Assembly (NCBI RefSeq): GCF_014199335.1
Contig: NZ_JACIJI010000001.1
Location: forward strand, 186,001-250,000
Length of the DNA stretch: 64,000 nt
Direction of reading: 5' to 3'
Source: Stakelama sediminis
Lineage (GTDB): Bacteria; Pseudomonadota; Alphaproteobacteria; Sphingomonadales; Sphingomonadaceae
In this document: positions 29,143 through 39,919 of the stretch, in pieces
Layout: each line of letters opens with the position of its first letter
How positions within the stretch are numbered: position 1 is the stretch's first letter
The notes under the pieces: generated by a model
The model's database searches: none
What the model saw: the letters and a program-made list of their open reading frames with translations, nothing else
What the model was told of the DNA's origin: nothing
Translations under genes and position numbers: made by a program

Positions 29143-30330
29143 ATGAACCAGCCTCTGCTGCCGATTGACGAGGCCATGGCGCGCCTGTTCGCGCTGGGGG
29201 ATTCAACGCCGGTTGAAACCGTATCGGTTCGCACTGCGGCCGGGCGCTGGGCGGCGGCGGACGTGGTGGCGCTGCGCACCCAGCCTGTTTGCGACCTGTC
29301 GGCCATGGACGGCTATGCGATCCGGTTCGATGATATGCCCGGCCCCTGGACGGTGACGGGGGAGAGTGCTGCCGGACACCCCTTCTCCGCTTCGGTCGGA
29401 TCGGGGGAAGCCGTGCGCATTTTCACCGGGGCAGCCCTGCCGCCCGGCACCGACACCGTGCTGGTGCAGGAGGAGGCGGCGCGGGACGGCGACCGGCTGT
29501 TGCTCGATGGCGAAGGCCCCGCGCATCGGGGACGCAATGTCCGCAAGCGCGGGCTGGATTTTCATGAAGGCGAAACGCTGATCGCCGCCGGGGAACGCCT
29601 GACACCGGCCCGGCTGGCGCTGGCGGCGGTGGGCGGTCATGGCGTCGTACCGGTGCACCGCCAGGTGCGGGTCGCGATTGCTGCCACTGGCGATGAACTG
29701 GTGCCGCCGGGCGAACCGCTGAGCAGCGGGCAGTTACCCGAATCGAACGGCACGATGCTGATCGCACTGCTCGGCGACCTGCCGGTTGAAATCCGCGACC
29801 TGGGCATTCTGCCCGACCGGCGCGACGCGCTGGAGGCGGCCTTCGCAGCGGTGGATGCCGACATCCTCGTCACCACCGGCGGCGCATCGGTCGGCGACCA
29901 TGACCTTGTCCGTCCCGCGCTGGAGGCGTGCGGTGCGGTCATCGACTTCTGGAAAATCGCTCTGCGTCCCGGCAAGCCGATGATGGCGGGCACGCTGGGC
30001 AGAACCGTCCTGCTCGGCCTGCCGGGCAATCCGGTTTCCGCCTTTGCCACCGCCACCTTGTTTCTGCGCCCGCTGATCGCGGCACTCTCCGGTGCTTCCG
30101 ATCCCATGCCGCGCACCCAATGGGCGGTGCTGGGCGAAGACCTGCCCGCCAACGGGCCGCGCACCGACTATATGCGCGCCGCGACCATCGACGGTCGCGT
30201 GCGCGCTGCCGCTATTCAGGACAGTTCGATGCTACGCACGCTGGCGCGGGCCGACTGCCTGATCATCCGCGCAGCCCAAGCGCCAGCGGCGAGTGCGGGG
30301 GAAAGTGTGGAAATCCTGCCGCTTGCTTGA
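29143..30330 (+). CDS. moeA: molybdopterin molybdenumtransferase
   Basis: A 395-residue MoeA that inserts molybdate into adenylated molybdopterin. The family signature MDGYAI lies near residue 55, [19 protein letters not shown] near 90, and the MoCF-binding [11 protein letters not shown] near 245, followed by [13 protein letters not shown] and [12 protein letters not shown]. Its stop codon overlaps the -35 box of the lexA promoter. The ATG is 10 bases after the preceding secreted-protein gene. Confidence 0.97.
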   Translation: MNQPLLPIDEAMARLFALGDSTPVETVSVRTAAGRWAAADVVALRTQPVCDLSAMDGYAIRFDDMPGPWTVTGESAAGHPFSASVGSGEAVRIFTGAALPPGTDTVLVQEEAARDGDRLLLDGEGPAHRGRNVRKRGLDFHEGETLIAAGERLTPARLALAAVGGHGVVPVHRQVRVAIAATGDELVPPGEPLSSGQLPESNGTMLIALLGDLPVEIRDLGILPDRRDALEAAFAAVDADILVTTGGASVGDHDLVRPALEACGAVIDFWKIALRPGKPMMAGTLGRTVLLGLPGNPVSAFATATLFLRPLIAALSGASDPMPRTQWAVLGEDLPANGPRTDYMRAATIDGRVRAAAIQDSSMLRTLARADCLIIRAAQAPAASAGESVEILPLA

Positions 30331-30369
30331 CTTGTTCCGCAACGTTGCCTAGAAGTTCCCCGTCTGTTC
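30327..30369 (+). promoter_or_regulatory. lexA promoter with SOS box GTTC-N7-GTTC
   Basis: TTGACT (30327-30332), 17 bases, then TAGAAG (30350-30355) form a sigma70-like promoter. The alphaproteobacterial LexA operator GTTC-CCCGTCT-GTTC (30355-30369) covers the end of the -10 and the likely start point. It lies 17 bases before the lexA ATG. This is the classical layout of an autorepressed lexA gene. Confidence 0.85.
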
Positions 30370-30386
30370 CGATGACGGAGGCTTCA

Positions 30387-31061
30387 ATGCTCACGCGCAA
30401 GCAGCACGAGCTGATTTGTTTCATTGCCGACCGGCTTAACGCGACCGGTGTTTCCCCTTCGTTCGAAGAGATGAAGGAAGCGCTCGATCTCAAGTCGAAA
30501 TCGGGCGTCCATCGCCTGATCAGCGCACTGGAGGAACGCGGATTCCTGCGTCGCCTACCCAATCGCGCCCGCGCACTGGAAGTGTTGCGCATGCCCGAAC
30601 GCAGCGGCACGCCCGGACGCTCAGCAACGGCGGTGGTTCGCAAGGCACCCACGCGTCCGGCGATGCCCGAACCGGCCAATGACGTGATCGAAATCCCCTT
30701 GCACGGCCGCATCGCTGCCGGTGTTCCGATCGAGGCGATGGAGGGCGCGCAGATGCTGCCCGTTCCCGCCGCGCTGCTCGGCTCCGGTGAGCATTATGCG
30801 CTGGAAGTTGCAGGCGATTCGATGGTGGAAGCCGGCATTCTCGACGGCGATTATGCACTGATCCGCCGCACCGAAACCGCGCATGACGGCGAAATCGTCG
30901 TCGCGCTGATCGAGGATCAGGACGCAACGCTCAAATATTTCCATCGCGAAGGCGCGATGATCCGGCTCGATCCGGCCAACCGCAGCTATGATCCGCAACG
31001 CTATCCGGCGGAACAGGTACGCGTTCAGGGACGGTTATCAGGCCTGCTGCGCCGTTATTGA
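30387..31061 (+). CDS. lexA: SOS-response repressor LexA
   Basis: A 224-residue repressor. The winged-helix N-terminus ([26 protein letters not shown]) is followed by a linker and an S24 self-cleavage domain. The cleavage site Ala-Gly is in IAAGVPIEA (about residues 111-112). The catalytic Ser is in AGDSMVEAG (about 146) and the Lys in ATLKYFH (about 186). The ATG at 30387 has GGAGG 5 bases upstream. RecA-stimulated autocleavage derepresses DNA-repair genes. The stop codon overlaps comEC tail to tail by 7 bases. Confidence 0.97.
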   Translation: MLTRKQHELICFIADRLNATGVSPSFEEMKEALDLKSKSGVHRLISALEERGFLRRLPNRARALEVLRMPERSGTPGRSATAVVRKAPTRPAMPEPANDVIEIPLHGRIAAGVPIEAMEGAQMLPVPAALLGSGEHYALEVAGDSMVEAGILDGDYALIRRTETAHDGEIVVALIEDQDATLKYFHREGAMIRLDPANRSYDPQRYPAEQVRVQGRLSGLLRRY

Positions 31062-33193
31062 GACGGATGGCGGGGGTGCCTGGCGGCCCCGCCCCGTGCT
31101 TTTACCGGGCGCGTGATCGGTGGATAGACCCAGGGGTGACGGTCGTGCGCGGCATGGACACGCCGGACTTTGCCTGATGTCAGGTTGATGGCCACACCGC
31201 CGGTTTTCGCCAGCGTGACGGGATCAAGCTTCAGCCAGCGCGGGACACAGCCTTTGGGCAGTCGCCGGTCGCTGACCACGATGTCGGAAACACGACACGC
31301 CGACACCAGTTGCGCATAGGGTAACAGATAATCGCTGCGGGTCGCCGAAATCCGCCAGACCCGTCCGCCTCTGCGGATATCGGCCATGCAGAAGTCATGG
31401 CTGCACCGCGCGCCGGGCTGTTCGTCCAGCGCCGCAGGATCAGCATCGCTTCCCGCCGCCTCTCCCATCATGCTGCGAGTATACTCGCCCGACCGGTCAC
31501 GCAGCAGCGCCATCGTGCCGTCGGCCGTCCGCAGTGCCAGATGCGTCCCTTCTCCGCCGACGATCAGGTCCGGCGCGGGCGTGATGACCGCCCAGAACAC
31601 CCCGGCAGCCACCGGCACCAGTCCCACCCAGCGCATTCTGCTTCGCCACAGCGCAATCCACAGCCCGCCAAGGAGTATCAGCGCAAAGGCTGCTTTCGGC
31701 ATTCCGGGCAACAACGCGACCGCCCCCGGTGCCGTCGCCGTGGCATGGGCCAACGCCAGCAAAAACCGCAAGGCTTCGTCCACAATCCACCAGAAGGGCG
31801 CGCCCAGCCCCACGGCATCGAACAACAATGCCAGTGCCTCGAACGGCATGATGACAAAGGTCGTAAGCGGGATTGCGACGATATTGGCCGCCGCGCCATA
31901 CAATCCGGCCTTGTGGAAATGATAGAGCGCAATCGGCATCAGCGCGATTTCGACCACCAGCCCGGTCAGGAACAGCGACAGCAGACCCCGCCCAATCCGC
32001 CTTCCCCAACCTTCTTCCCGGCGCGCGAACCAGCCGCGCACCCGCGGATGCTCGTGCAGGGCCACAATCGCCGTGACGGCGGCGAAACTGAGCTGAAAGC
32101 TCGGTCCCGCCAGCGTTTCCGGCCAGACCAGCAGCACGAACAGTGCCGCCGCCGCAACCAGCCGCAGCGTGATCGCTTCGCGCCCCATCGCCATCGCCGC
32201 CAGCACCAGTAGTGCCGCGACACAGGCGCGCACCGTCGGAACCTGCGCACCGGTCAGCAGCGTATAACCGATGGCCGTCAGTGCGCCCGCTCCGGCTGCG
32301 ACCAGCGGCAACCGCACCCGCAACGCCAGCCCCGGAAACAAGGCCAGTAACCGCAACACCAGCAGCATGGTCGCACCGACCACCGCCGTCACATGCAATC
32401 CGCTGATCGACAGCAGATGCGCCAGCCCCGACCGGCGCATCGCATCGGCATCGCTGTCGCTCAACGCTCCCCGATCGCCGGTTGCCAGCGTCGCGGCAAT
32501 CGCGCCCGCACCACCGCCGATCCTCGCCTGAATATGACGGGACAAACGCATACGCAGATTGCTGCCTGGCGGATCGCCCGCTTGCAGGACGGTTACGGGC
32601 GCAAACGCCCTGCCGGTTGCGCCGATCCCGTGAAACCACGCGGTTCGCGCGAAATCATACGCCCCCGGCACGCCCGGTTGCGGCGGCGGCATCATCCAGC
32701 CACGCAATCGGAGATATGCGCCCCTGCTCAGCCCCGCCGGCACATCCTGTTCGCGGATATTGACCCGCACCACCGGCGGCATTCCCTTTGGTGTCTCGAC
32801 CGCCAGCCGGACGCGCACCACGCCCCGTGCCGCGAGCGGTTCAACCGACTCCACCCGCCCCGTCATGCTCACGACGCCGGGCCGCGCCAATACCGGTGCA
32901 GCCACACGTTCCGCCCGCCACCATGCGAGCCCGCATCCCAACGCCAGCGCCACGCCGCCGATCAACAGCATCCGACCAAAACGCCCGCCATCGCTCAGCA
33001 TCAGGCCTATCAGCGCCACGGCAACGCCCGCCATCATCATGCCGATCCATTGCGCCGGGCCGGGCAACAGGAACCAGGCGGCAACGCCCGCCCCCAGTGC
33101 GACCGGCAACCACAAGGGCAGTTGATCGCGCTCACGCTCCAGCCAGCGTTCCAGCCCTGCGCGCGCATTGGACACACGAAATCGATCCGCCAT
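31055..33193 (-). CDS. comEC: ComEC/Rec2-family DNA-uptake membrane protein
   Basis: About 712 residues, polytopic. The order is two early helices, the DUF4131-like soluble domain (about 80-200), then the Competence domain with [16 protein letters not shown] (about 262-277) and many helices to about residue 530. A C-terminal region of about 150 residues follows that is not an obvious intact metallo-beta-lactamase domain. ComEC forms the channel for single-stranded DNA import during transformation. The start is uncertain: ATG 33193 or ATG 33244. The gene is divergent from gltX across about 80 bp and convergent with lexA. Confidence 0.9.
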   Translation of the reverse strand: MADRFRVSNARAGLERWLERERDQLPLWLPVALGAGVAAWFLLPGPAQWIGMMMAGVAVALIGLMLSDGGRFGRMLLIGGVALALGCGLAWWRAERVAAPVLARPGVVSMTGRVESVEPLAARGVVRVRLAVETPKGMPPVVRVNIREQDVPAGLSRGAYLRLRGWMMPPPQPGVPGAYDFARTAWFHGIGATGRAFAPVTVLQAGDPPGSNLRMRLSRHIQARIGGGAGAIAATLATGDRGALSDSDADAMRRSGLAHLLSISGLHVTAVVGATMLLVLRLLALFPGLALRVRLPLVAAGAGALTAIGYTLLTGAQVPTVRACVAALLVLAAMAMGREAITLRLVAAAALFVLLVWPETLAGPSFQLSFAAVTAIVALHEHPRVRGWFARREEGWGRRIGRGLLSLFLTGLVVEIALMPIALYHFHKAGLYGAAANIVAIPLTTFVIMPFEALALLFDAVGLGAPFWWIVDEALRFLLALAHATATAPGAVALLPGMPKAAFALILLGGLWIALWRSRMRWVGLVPVAAGVFWAVITPAPDLIVGGEGTHLALRTADGTMALLRDRSGEYTRSMMGEAAGSDADPAALDEQPGARCSHDFCMADIRRGGRVWRISATRSDYLLPYAQLVSACRVSDIVVSDRRLPKGCVPRWLKLDPVTLAKTGGVAINLTSGKVRRVHAAHDRHPWVYPPITRPVKARGGAARHPRHPSQ

Positions 33194-33272
33194 TTGAAGC
33201 GGTCGAAACCCCGTGCTACGGGCATGCGCGGCTGAACTGGCCATTGTATTTCCAGCTTGGGAGCATGCGCGC

Positions 33273-34712
33273 GTGAGCGCAACAACTGATACCGCCGCAC
33301 CGGCGAACACGAAGGTCGTCACCCGTTTCGCGCCGTCGCCAACGGGTTTTCTCCACATCGGCGGCGCCCGCACCGCGCTGTTCAACTGGCTCTATGCCCG
33401 CCATTGCGGCGGCAAGTTCCTGTTACGCATCGAAGATACCGATCGCGCGCGCTCGACGCAGGCGGCCATCGACGCCATTCTGGACGGGATGCGCTGGCTC
33501 GCCCTCGATTGGGACGAGGACGTCACGTATCAGGCATCGCGCGCCGACCGCCATGTCGAGGTCGCGCAAGCGCTGCTCGCCTCCGGCAATGCCTATAAAT
33601 GCTATGCCAGCGCCGAAGAACTGGCCGCATTGCGCGAGGAACAGCGTGCCGCCGGCAAGCCGATCCGCTATGACGGCCGCTGGCGCGACCGCGATCCCGC
33701 CGATGCCCCGGAAGGTGCACCCTTCGTCGTCCGCCTGAAGGCACCGAAGGACGGCAGCATGACGATCGAGGATCGGGTGCAGGGCAAGGTCACCGTCAAC
33801 AACAGCGAAATCGACGATTTCGTACTGCTGCGCTCCGACGGCACCCCCACCTATATGCTCGCGGTTGTCGTCGACGATCACGATATGGGCGTCACCCATG
33901 TCATTCGCGGCGACGATCATCTGAACAATGCATTCCGCCAGATTCCGATCATGCAGGCGATGGGCTGGGATGTGCCGGTCTATGCCCATGTGCCGCTGAT
34001 CCACGGGCCGGACGGCGCCAAACTCTCGAAACGCCACGGTGCGCTGGGTGTTGACGCCTATCGTGACGAGATGGGCTATCTGCCCGAAGCGATCGACAAT
34101 TACCTGTTGCGGCTCGGCTGGGGACATGGCGATGAGGAAATCATCAGCCGCGATCAGGCGATCGAATGGTTCGATCTGGACGGCGTCGGCAAATCGCCTT
34201 CGCGCTTCGATTTCAAGAAGCTGGCCAATCTCAACGGCCATTATATCCGCGAGGCCGATGATGATCGTCTGACCGATCTGGTCGTCCCGCGACTCGGCTT
34301 CGAATGCACGGTAGAGCAGCGCGATCTGTTGCGCCGCACCATGCCGGTACTGAAGCCGCGGGCCACGAATCTCAACGAACTTGCCGAAGGCGCGGCATTT
34401 CTTTTTCGCACCCGCCCCCTGAAATTGGACGAATCGGCTGCGGCTCTGCTAGAGGGCGACGCAGCTACTCTGCTGGCCGAAGTTCATGCGGCACTTGACG
34501 TGCTCGTAAACTGGGATACGGAAGCGCTCGAAGATGCGGTACGCAACGTTGCCGAAGCTCATGAATTGAAGCTCGGCAAGGTCGCGCAGCCGCTTCGTGC
34601 GGCGTTGACCGGACGCAAGACGTCGCCGGGGATTTTCGACGTGCTCGCCCTTCTGGGCCGCGACGAAAGCCTGGCGCGGATTGCTGACCAGATGGCCCGG
34701 CCGGCGGCGTGA
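33273..34712 (+). CDS. gltX: glutamyl-tRNA synthetase
   Basis: A 479-residue class I synthetase. The start is GTG at 33273 with GGGAG about 8 bases upstream. The HIGH-type motif is FLHIGGART (about residues 26-34) and the KMSKS-type motif is KLSKRHG (about 249-255). RFAPSPTG, characteristic of the Glx enzymes, precedes it. It is followed after 33 bases by gltA; the gltX-gltA neighbours are conserved in alphaproteobacteria. Confidence 0.97.
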   Translation: MSATTDTAAPANTKVVTRFAPSPTGFLHIGGARTALFNWLYARHCGGKFLLRIEDTDRARSTQAAIDAILDGMRWLALDWDEDVTYQASRADRHVEVAQALLASGNAYKCYASAEELAALREEQRAAGKPIRYDGRWRDRDPADAPEGAPFVVRLKAPKDGSMTIEDRVQGKVTVNNSEIDDFVLLRSDGTPTYMLAVVVDDHDMGVTHVIRGDDHLNNAFRQIPIMQAMGWDVPVYAHVPLIHGPDGAKLSKRHGALGVDAYRDEMGYLPEAIDNYLLRLGWGHGDEEIISRDQAIEWFDLDGVGKSPSRFDFKKLANLNGHYIREADDDRLTDLVVPRLGFECTVEQRDLLRRTMPVLKPRATNLNELAEGAAFLFRTRPLKLDESAAALLEGDAATLLAEVHAALDVLVNWDTEALEDAVRNVAEAHELKLGKVAQPLRAALTGRKTSPGIFDVLALLGRDESLARIADQMARPAA

Positions 34713-34745
34713 CCATAGTAAGAACAACTGGAAAGGACTGACCCG

Positions 34746-36029
34746 ATGACCGATACCGCGAAGTTGCAGGTTCCGGGACAGGAGACGGAATATCCTGTCC
34801 TGTCGGGAAGCGTTGGTCCCGATGTAATCGATATCCGCAAACTCTATGCGCAGACGGGCAAGTTCACTTACGATCCCGGTTTCACCTCGACCGCAAGCTG
34901 TGAGTCGGGGCTGACCTATATCGACGGCGGCGAAGGCGTACTGCTGCATCGCGGCTATCCCATCGGGCAACTCGCCGAGAATGCGAGCTTCATGGAAGTC
35001 GCCTATCTGCTGCTCAACAACGAACTGCCGACGGCGGAGGAATTCGAACAGTTTCGCTGGACGATCACGCGCCACACCATGGTGCATGAACAGCTCGCAA
35101 CGTTTTTCCGCGGATTCCGCCGCGACGCGCACCCGATGGCGGTGATGTGCGGCGCGGTCGGCGCGATGTCGGCCTTTTATCACGACTCGACCGACATTAC
35201 CGATCCGCAGCAACGCATGATCGCCAGCCACCGGCTGATCGCGAAGATGCCGACGCTGGCGGCAATGGCGTATAAATATACGATCGGTCAGCCGTTTCTC
35301 TATCCCGACAACGAACTGTCCTACACCGGCAACTTCCTGCGCATGACCTTTGGCGTGCCCGCAGAGCATTATGAGGTCGATCCCGTCGTCGAAAAGGCGC
35401 TGGACCGTATCTTCATCCTGCATGCCGACCATGAACAGAACGCGTCTACCTCGACCGTCCGGCTCGCCGGGTCGTCGGGCGCCAATCCGTTTGCGTGCAT
35501 CGCGGCGGGCATCGCATGTCTGTGGGGTCCGGCGCATGGCGGGGCGAACGAAGCCGCGCTCAACATGCTGCGCGAAATCGGCACGCCGGAACGTATCCCC
35601 GAATATATCGCACGCGCGAAGAACAAGGACGATCCGTTCCGCCTGATGGGCTTCGGTCATCGCGTTTACAAGAATTACGACCCGCGCGCGACGGTGATGC
35701 AGCAGACGGTTCGCGAAGTCTTCAAGGCGATGAACGTCAAGGATCCGGTGTTCGACGTCGCGCTGAAGCTGGAAGAGATCGCACTCAACGACGACTATTT
35801 CGTTGAGAAGAAGCTGTTCCCGAATGTCGATTTCTATTCGGGCGTCGTGCTGTCGGCAATCGGCTTCCCGACCTCGATGTTCACCGCGCTGTTCGCGCTG
35901 GCACGCACCGTCGGCTGGGTGGCACAGTGGAACGAGATGATCTCCGACCCCGCTCAGAAGATCGGTCGTCCGCGTCAGCTCTATACCGGCCCGACGCAAC
36001 GCGATTACGTGCCGATCGACAAGCGCTGA
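34746..36029 (+). CDS. gltA: citrate synthase
   Basis: A 427-residue type II (hexameric, Gram-negative type) citrate synthase, first step of the citric acid cycle. The catalytic region is visible: [11 protein letters not shown], then the signature [14 protein letters not shown] (about residues 305-318), and a later Asp in [10 protein letters not shown]. The ATG follows AAAGGA by 9 bases. A strong bidirectional terminator lies about 30 bases after the stop codon. Confidence 0.98.
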   Translation: MTDTAKLQVPGQETEYPVLSGSVGPDVIDIRKLYAQTGKFTYDPGFTSTASCESGLTYIDGGEGVLLHRGYPIGQLAENASFMEVAYLLLNNELPTAEEFEQFRWTITRHTMVHEQLATFFRGFRRDAHPMAVMCGAVGAMSAFYHDSTDITDPQQRMIASHRLIAKMPTLAAMAYKYTIGQPFLYPDNELSYTGNFLRMTFGVPAEHYEVDPVVEKALDRIFILHADHEQNASTSTVRLAGSSGANPFACIAAGIACLWGPAHGGANEAALNMLREIGTPERIPEYIARAKNKDDPFRLMGFGHRVYKNYDPRATVMQQTVREVFKAMNVKDPVFDVALKLEEIALNDDYFVEKKLFPNVDFYSGVVLSAIGFPTSMFTALFALARTVGWVAQWNEMISDPAQKIGRPRQLYTGPTQRDYVPIDKR

Positions 36030-36056
36030 TCGTCACGACCTCGATAGCAAGAAAGA

Positions 36057-36090
36057 AGCCCTCGTATCGCTCTGATACGGGGGCTTTTCT
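36057..36090. terminator. bidirectional rho-independent terminator after gltA
   Basis: Arms AGCCCTCGTATC (36057-36068) and GATACGGGGGCT (36074-36085) pair over 12 positions with one G-T wobble around a 5-base loop. TTTCTTT follows on the plus strand. AAGAAAG precedes it, so it can also end minus-strand transcription toward gltA. It separates gltA from the convergent kinase-like gene. Confidence 0.88.
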
Positions 36091-36120
36091 TTGTCCGCAG
36101 GGATTAGTGCGGTTTCCGAT

Positions 36121-37500
36121 CTAACGCGCGGGTAGCGTGAAGATAAACCGCGCACCCTGCCCCGGCGCGCTGTCCACGACGATGTCGCCGCCCATCGCCC
36201 GTGCCAGTCGTCGCGCGATATACAGGCCAAGCCCGCTCCCCCCCGGTTCGCTGGGGTCGAGCCGTTCGAACTTTTCGAAAATGCGCGCCTGATCCTCCGC
36301 CGCGATCCCCTTGCCCTGATCCGCGACGATTACACAGGCCCGTTGGCCCTCACGCTCCAGCCGGATCCAGACCATCGCGCCTTCGGGCGAATAGCGCACC
36401 GCATTCCCGATCAGATTGACCAGAATTTGCAGGCAGCGGCGGTAATCGCCCGTGGCGCTCAGGCTTTCGTCAAGCGCGGGTTTGTCGATCCGCACCTGTC
36501 CCTCATCCGCCCGAACCGACAGCAGCCCCGCCGCCTGTCGCGCGACATCGGCAAGGTCGAGCGGATCGGAATCCACCGCGAAATCGTCGCGCTCAACCGC
36601 TTCCAGATCGGCGAGATCGTCGACCAGCGCCAGCAGATGCCGTCCCGCGCTGGCGATATCCGCCGCATAGCCGCCATAGGCCTCACCCAGCGCCTCTCCG
36701 CCCTCTTCACGAATGCTGTCGGCATTGGCGATGATCCGGTTGAGCGGCATCCGCAGCGCGCGACCCAGCCTGTCGCCAAATTCCTGCGGGAACGCTTCTT
36801 CCGCCGCTGTATCGACGGTACCCTGTTCCACGCCGGGCTCGTCATCCGTGTTCGCCCGATAAGCGGCACCGATAAAGCCTGCGAAACGCCCCGCCGCATC
36901 GGTTCGCGGCGCGGCGGCAAGCCGAACGGTTTCTCCCGTTGCGCGCATACGCGCATGCTGCCCGTCAAAATGCCCCGGCGACGCCAGCGCACTGAGAATC
37001 GGGAATGATCCGTCACCATCTTCGGCCAGCACGAAAAGCTGCGTCAGCGGCTGCCCCAGCAAGTCGCGCGCATCGATTCCATGCGCCTCCCCGACCTTTG
37101 CCGACAGGCTGACAAGGCATAGCGCCGCATCGGTTTCCCAGGTCCAGTCGGCATCGGCGGTCAGGAAGTCGGCTTCGCGGCGCGCGCCATGATCCGCCGT
37201 CGGCCAGTCAGGGGTTGGCCGCCATCCGCTGACTTCGAGCAGAATATCGTCGCCCGACGGTGCGGCGCGCACCCACAGATCAAGGTCCAGATCATCGTCC
37301 GCCGCGATGATCTGTCGGGAAATGGTGATACCCAGTCGCCGTGCCAGCCGCACGGTCGCCGCCAGTTGCGGCACCGCAATCGGCGCACCCGGTTCACCGC
37401 CTGCGCGGCGATTCAGATCGGCCAGACGGGTATCCGCCTCGACCAGCCGGTTTTCGCTATCCACCCGGCCGTTCGAAACCGGAAGTGCGGTTTCAAGCAT
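36121..37500 (-). CDS. histidine-kinase-like protein lacking the phosphoacceptor histidine
   Basis: A 459-residue cytosolic protein. The N-terminal 220 residues contain a PAS-like segment (ADWTWETDAALCLVSLS). A dimerisation helix pair follows, then an intact HATPase domain: N-box LVNLIGNAVRYS (about 361-372), G1 DQGKGIA (394-400), F-box FEKFERLD, G2 GSGLGLYIARR (about 421-431). The H-box, normally HELRTPLN, is RALRMPLN, with Arg247 (codon at 36760-36762) where His belongs and no nearby His. It should bind ATP but not autophosphorylate in the usual way. AGGAGG lies 12 bases before the ATG. It overlaps the upstream DUF2336-like gene by 8 bases. Confidence 0.85.
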   Translation of the reverse strand: MLETALPVSNGRVDSENRLVEADTRLADLNRRAGGEPGAPIAVPQLAATVRLARRLGITISRQIIAADDDLDLDLWVRAAPSGDDILLEVSGWRPTPDWPTADHGARREADFLTADADWTWETDAALCLVSLSAKVGEAHGIDARDLLGQPLTQLFVLAEDGDGSFPILSALASPGHFDGQHARMRATGETVRLAAAPRTDAAGRFAGFIGAAYRANTDDEPGVEQGTVDTAAEEAFPQEFGDRLGRALRMPLNRIIANADSIREEGGEALGEAYGGYAADIASAGRHLLALVDDLADLEAVERDDFAVDSDPLDLADVARQAAGLLSVRADEGQVRIDKPALDESLSATGDYRRCLQILVNLIGNAVRYSPEGAMVWIRLEREGQRACVIVADQGKGIAAEDQARIFEKFERLDPSEPGGSGLGLYIARRLARAMGGDIVVDSAPGQGARFIFTLPAR

Positions 37501-38581
37501 CGTTTGCGCCGCCCTCCTTTCCGATATCCAGCATCATCATCGCCTGCCGATAATCGGGATCGAGTCGCATCGGCGCAATTGCTCTCCGGGCGTAATCGGG
37601 CGAAATTTTCATAATCGCATCGATCTGCGCGGCAAATTGCTCGACATCGCGCGCGGGATCGCCTTCACACAGGGCATAGCCGATCCGTGCAATCGCAGGG
37701 CGCGCAAGGTCAAGCGCCCGTAAAGCCACCCATAATCCACTGCCCTCGCGATCCAGCAACAGGTCGCGGGCATCGGTAAATTCGATTCGCAGCCCCTGGG
37801 CCATCAATGCCGCCAGCAACAATAAACGCCGGTCCTGCACCGCCTCGGTCATCAGCGCGTCGCGCATCTCCGCCGTCGGGTCCAGTGTCAGCGCCAGCCG
37901 CATTGCCACCGCCTCTGCCCGGTCGCCTTCATCATGCGCGGCCAGACTGCGGCGCGTCGCTTCGATCAACGCACCGTCAATGTCTGCATCTCCCGCGCCT
38001 GTACGCCCCAGCGCCGCCGCGACAATCCAGACGAGACGGTGGTGCAGTTCGGCAGGCAGAATCACCCCGCCCTGTTTCCGGCCATCGGCGTGCATCAGTG
38101 CAACCGCAGCGGTGGCGACCAGCCGATCCTCCGACTGGCTCAGCCGGACGAGCAGGCTTGGCTGATCGGGGTCTTCCTTGGCCTCCACCGGCAAGCTGTC
38201 GGTCAGCAGGTCAAGCGATGTCGCAGCCAGAATTTCGTCGATAATGCCGCTGCCCTGAAACGCTTGCGCGGCCAGCAGCGTCTCGGGAATGGTGTCCCGC
38301 TGCTTCAACCGGGCGGCAGCGCCCTGTTTGCCGTCGCGTTCCAGCAGCCGCACCGCATGTTCGCCGATTTCGCGCGCAACCGAATCGATCGTGGCGGACA
38401 GGCGTTGCAGCGTCAGATGGCGGACATGCTCGCTTAAGCGATGCGCATCGGGCAGCAGAAAGTCGCGCACCTGCCCCGCCCGCGCGGCAATGGCGCGCGC
38501 ACGCGCCGCTGCGGCACAGGCCAGCATCGTTTCGGCGCTGACGGAATTTCCGGCGCGCGGCTCGCTTGGTTCAGCGGACAT
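37493..38581 (-). CDS. DUF2336-like alpha-helical protein
   Basis: A 362-residue soluble, almost wholly helical protein with HEAT-like repeat character (many amphipathic helices of 15-20 residues, Ala/Leu/Arg rich). I place it in DUF2336 from its layout (VRHLTLQRLSATIDSVAREIGEHAVRLL near residue 53, then IDEILAATSLDLL) and the C-terminal ISPDYARRAIAPMRLDPDYRQAMMMLDI. That placement is from memory and tentative. It is the first gene of an operon with the pseudo-kinase, overlapping it by 8 bases (ATGCTTGA). The pairing suggests the two proteins act together in signalling. Confidence 0.6.
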   Translation of the reverse strand: MSAEPSEPRAGNSVSAETMLACAAAARARAIAARAGQVRDFLLPDAHRLSEHVRHLTLQRLSATIDSVAREIGEHAVRLLERDGKQGAAARLKQRDTIPETLLAAQAFQGSGIIDEILAATSLDLLTDSLPVEAKEDPDQPSLLVRLSQSEDRLVATAAVALMHADGRKQGGVILPAELHHRLVWIVAAALGRTGAGDADIDGALIEATRRSLAAHDEGDRAEAVAMRLALTLDPTAEMRDALMTEAVQDRRLLLLAALMAQGLRIEFTDARDLLLDREGSGLWVALRALDLARPAIARIGYALCEGDPARDVEQFAAQIDAIMKISPDYARRAIAPMRLDPDYRQAMMMLDIGKEGGANDA

Positions 38582-38681
38582 GACACCCTGCTAGCGCAAC
38601 TGTCGTTAAAACAGCACTAAGCTTTTGTGCTACGCAAACCGGATCGTGCGACCGGATCGCGATTGCGACCTGAACGATGCT

Positions 38682-39857
38682 TTAAGCGTCTTCGCGCAGC
38701 CCCTCAACCGCAACAGCCAGTGTCGCCAGCGCATAGACGGCAATCGCCGCCAGCCCGATGGTGATATAACCGGCGATGGCAAAGGGGGTCAGCAGCAACA
38801 GATAAGAGGGCGCATTGCCGAACCATGGTCGCCTGCGTACCGGCACCCGCCGGGCAATGGCCGCGACCGCGACCAGCATCGCCCCCAGCGCAATGGCGGT
38901 CAGCGTGCCGCTCTCCAGACTGGCATCGACCGCGGCCAGCAGTCCCGAAAGCGCGCACAGCCCGATAATCGCCGTTTCCTGCCAGCGCGCGCGCGTGTCG
39001 TCGCCGCGCAGCCAGCTCAGCAGCGACCCCGCCGACAAACAAATGATCGAGAGCAGCGCCACGCCAAGGCCCCAGGCCGGGTGGCGCAGGCCCAACAGCA
39101 CCAGTGCCGCCAGCCCAAGCACGAAGCCAGCGGCCATCACGCTCCAGTTCGGCACCTGTTTGCGCACCAGCAACGGCAGGCTCAGCCGCGTGATCGGCGT
39201 AAAGACATAGCGGTCGGCCCAGCCGATCCGCTGATTGGCGAGCGCCGCCAGAACTGCATTGCTGCGGCTGGCCAGCGCCTCTGCATTGCGCTCGACCCCG
39301 TGGCCCGCGCGCACGGCCGACGCCGGAAGGGCGACATGATGCGCGCCTTCCTGCACGCACACCCGTAACAGCGTCGATTGAAAATCATAATCGCTGGGCA
39401 GCGCTGCGATTTCGGCCAGCCGCCCGGCGCTGATCGCCGCCATGCCTGCCCAGCATCGCGCGGCATCGACCCGTTCGACCGCCGCCTGTTCATTGGTGTC
39501 GGCGGTGACCAGAATCGCTTCCGGCGTTTCCCCCGCGATATGCAGCACCGCCACGTCCGTCGTGACCAGCCCGTCGGCGACCACGATAATCGTCGATAAC
39601 GGGTGCGCCCGCGCCGCCGCTTCCTCCGCCGACCGCACGACATCGACGGTCACGTTGCGCTTCGTCACCCGGCTGACCGCGCCCAGCAGTGCCGGTGTCA
39701 CGCGCCCGACCGCGACCAGAATATGCCCGACGCCGGCCGCGATCAGCAAGCGCGCCTGATATTCGAACAGCGTCATCCCGCCGAACGGCAGCGTCGCCGC
39801 CAGCATGTCCGGCCGGTCCTCGGCATCCTCAGTCGCAAATATGAGCCCCGCAAGCAT
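38682..39857 (-). CDS. nucleotidyltransferase-like protein fused to a membrane domain
   Basis: A 391-residue protein. Residues 1-200 resemble a sugar-nucleotide/MobA-like alpha/beta fold (LPFGGMTLFEYQARLLIAAGVGHILVAVG, STIIVVADGLVTTDVAVLH). The canonical GGxSxRMG loop is not visible, so catalysis is doubtful. Residues about 235-391 contain five or six membrane helices. The cytosolic domain is therefore tethered to the inner membrane. The ATG at 39857 is the best start; a long upstream extension is open but implausible. It lies between namZ and the DUF2336-like gene on the same strand. I do not recognise a named family. Confidence 0.65.
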   Translation of the reverse strand: MLAGLIFATEDAEDRPDMLAATLPFGGMTLFEYQARLLIAAGVGHILVAVGRVTPALLGAVSRVTKRNVTVDVVRSAEEAAARAHPLSTIIVVADGLVTTDVAVLHIAGETPEAILVTADTNEQAAVERVDAARCWAGMAAISAGRLAEIAALPSDYDFQSTLLRVCVQEGAHHVALPASAVRAGHGVERNAEALASRSNAVLAALANQRIGWADRYVFTPITRLSLPLLVRKQVPNWSVMAAGFVLGLAALVLLGLRHPAWGLGVALLSIICLSAGSLLSWLRGDDTRARWQETAIIGLCALSGLLAAVDASLESGTLTAIALGAMLVAVAAIARRVPVRRRPWFGNAPSYLLLLTPFAIAGYITIGLAAIAVYALATLAVAVEGLREDA

Positions 39858-39919
39858 AGCGACCGCTGTTAGGCGTTCGTCACGGCGGAAACAATCGTCA
39901 TGGTAAACGCTCCGACGCG

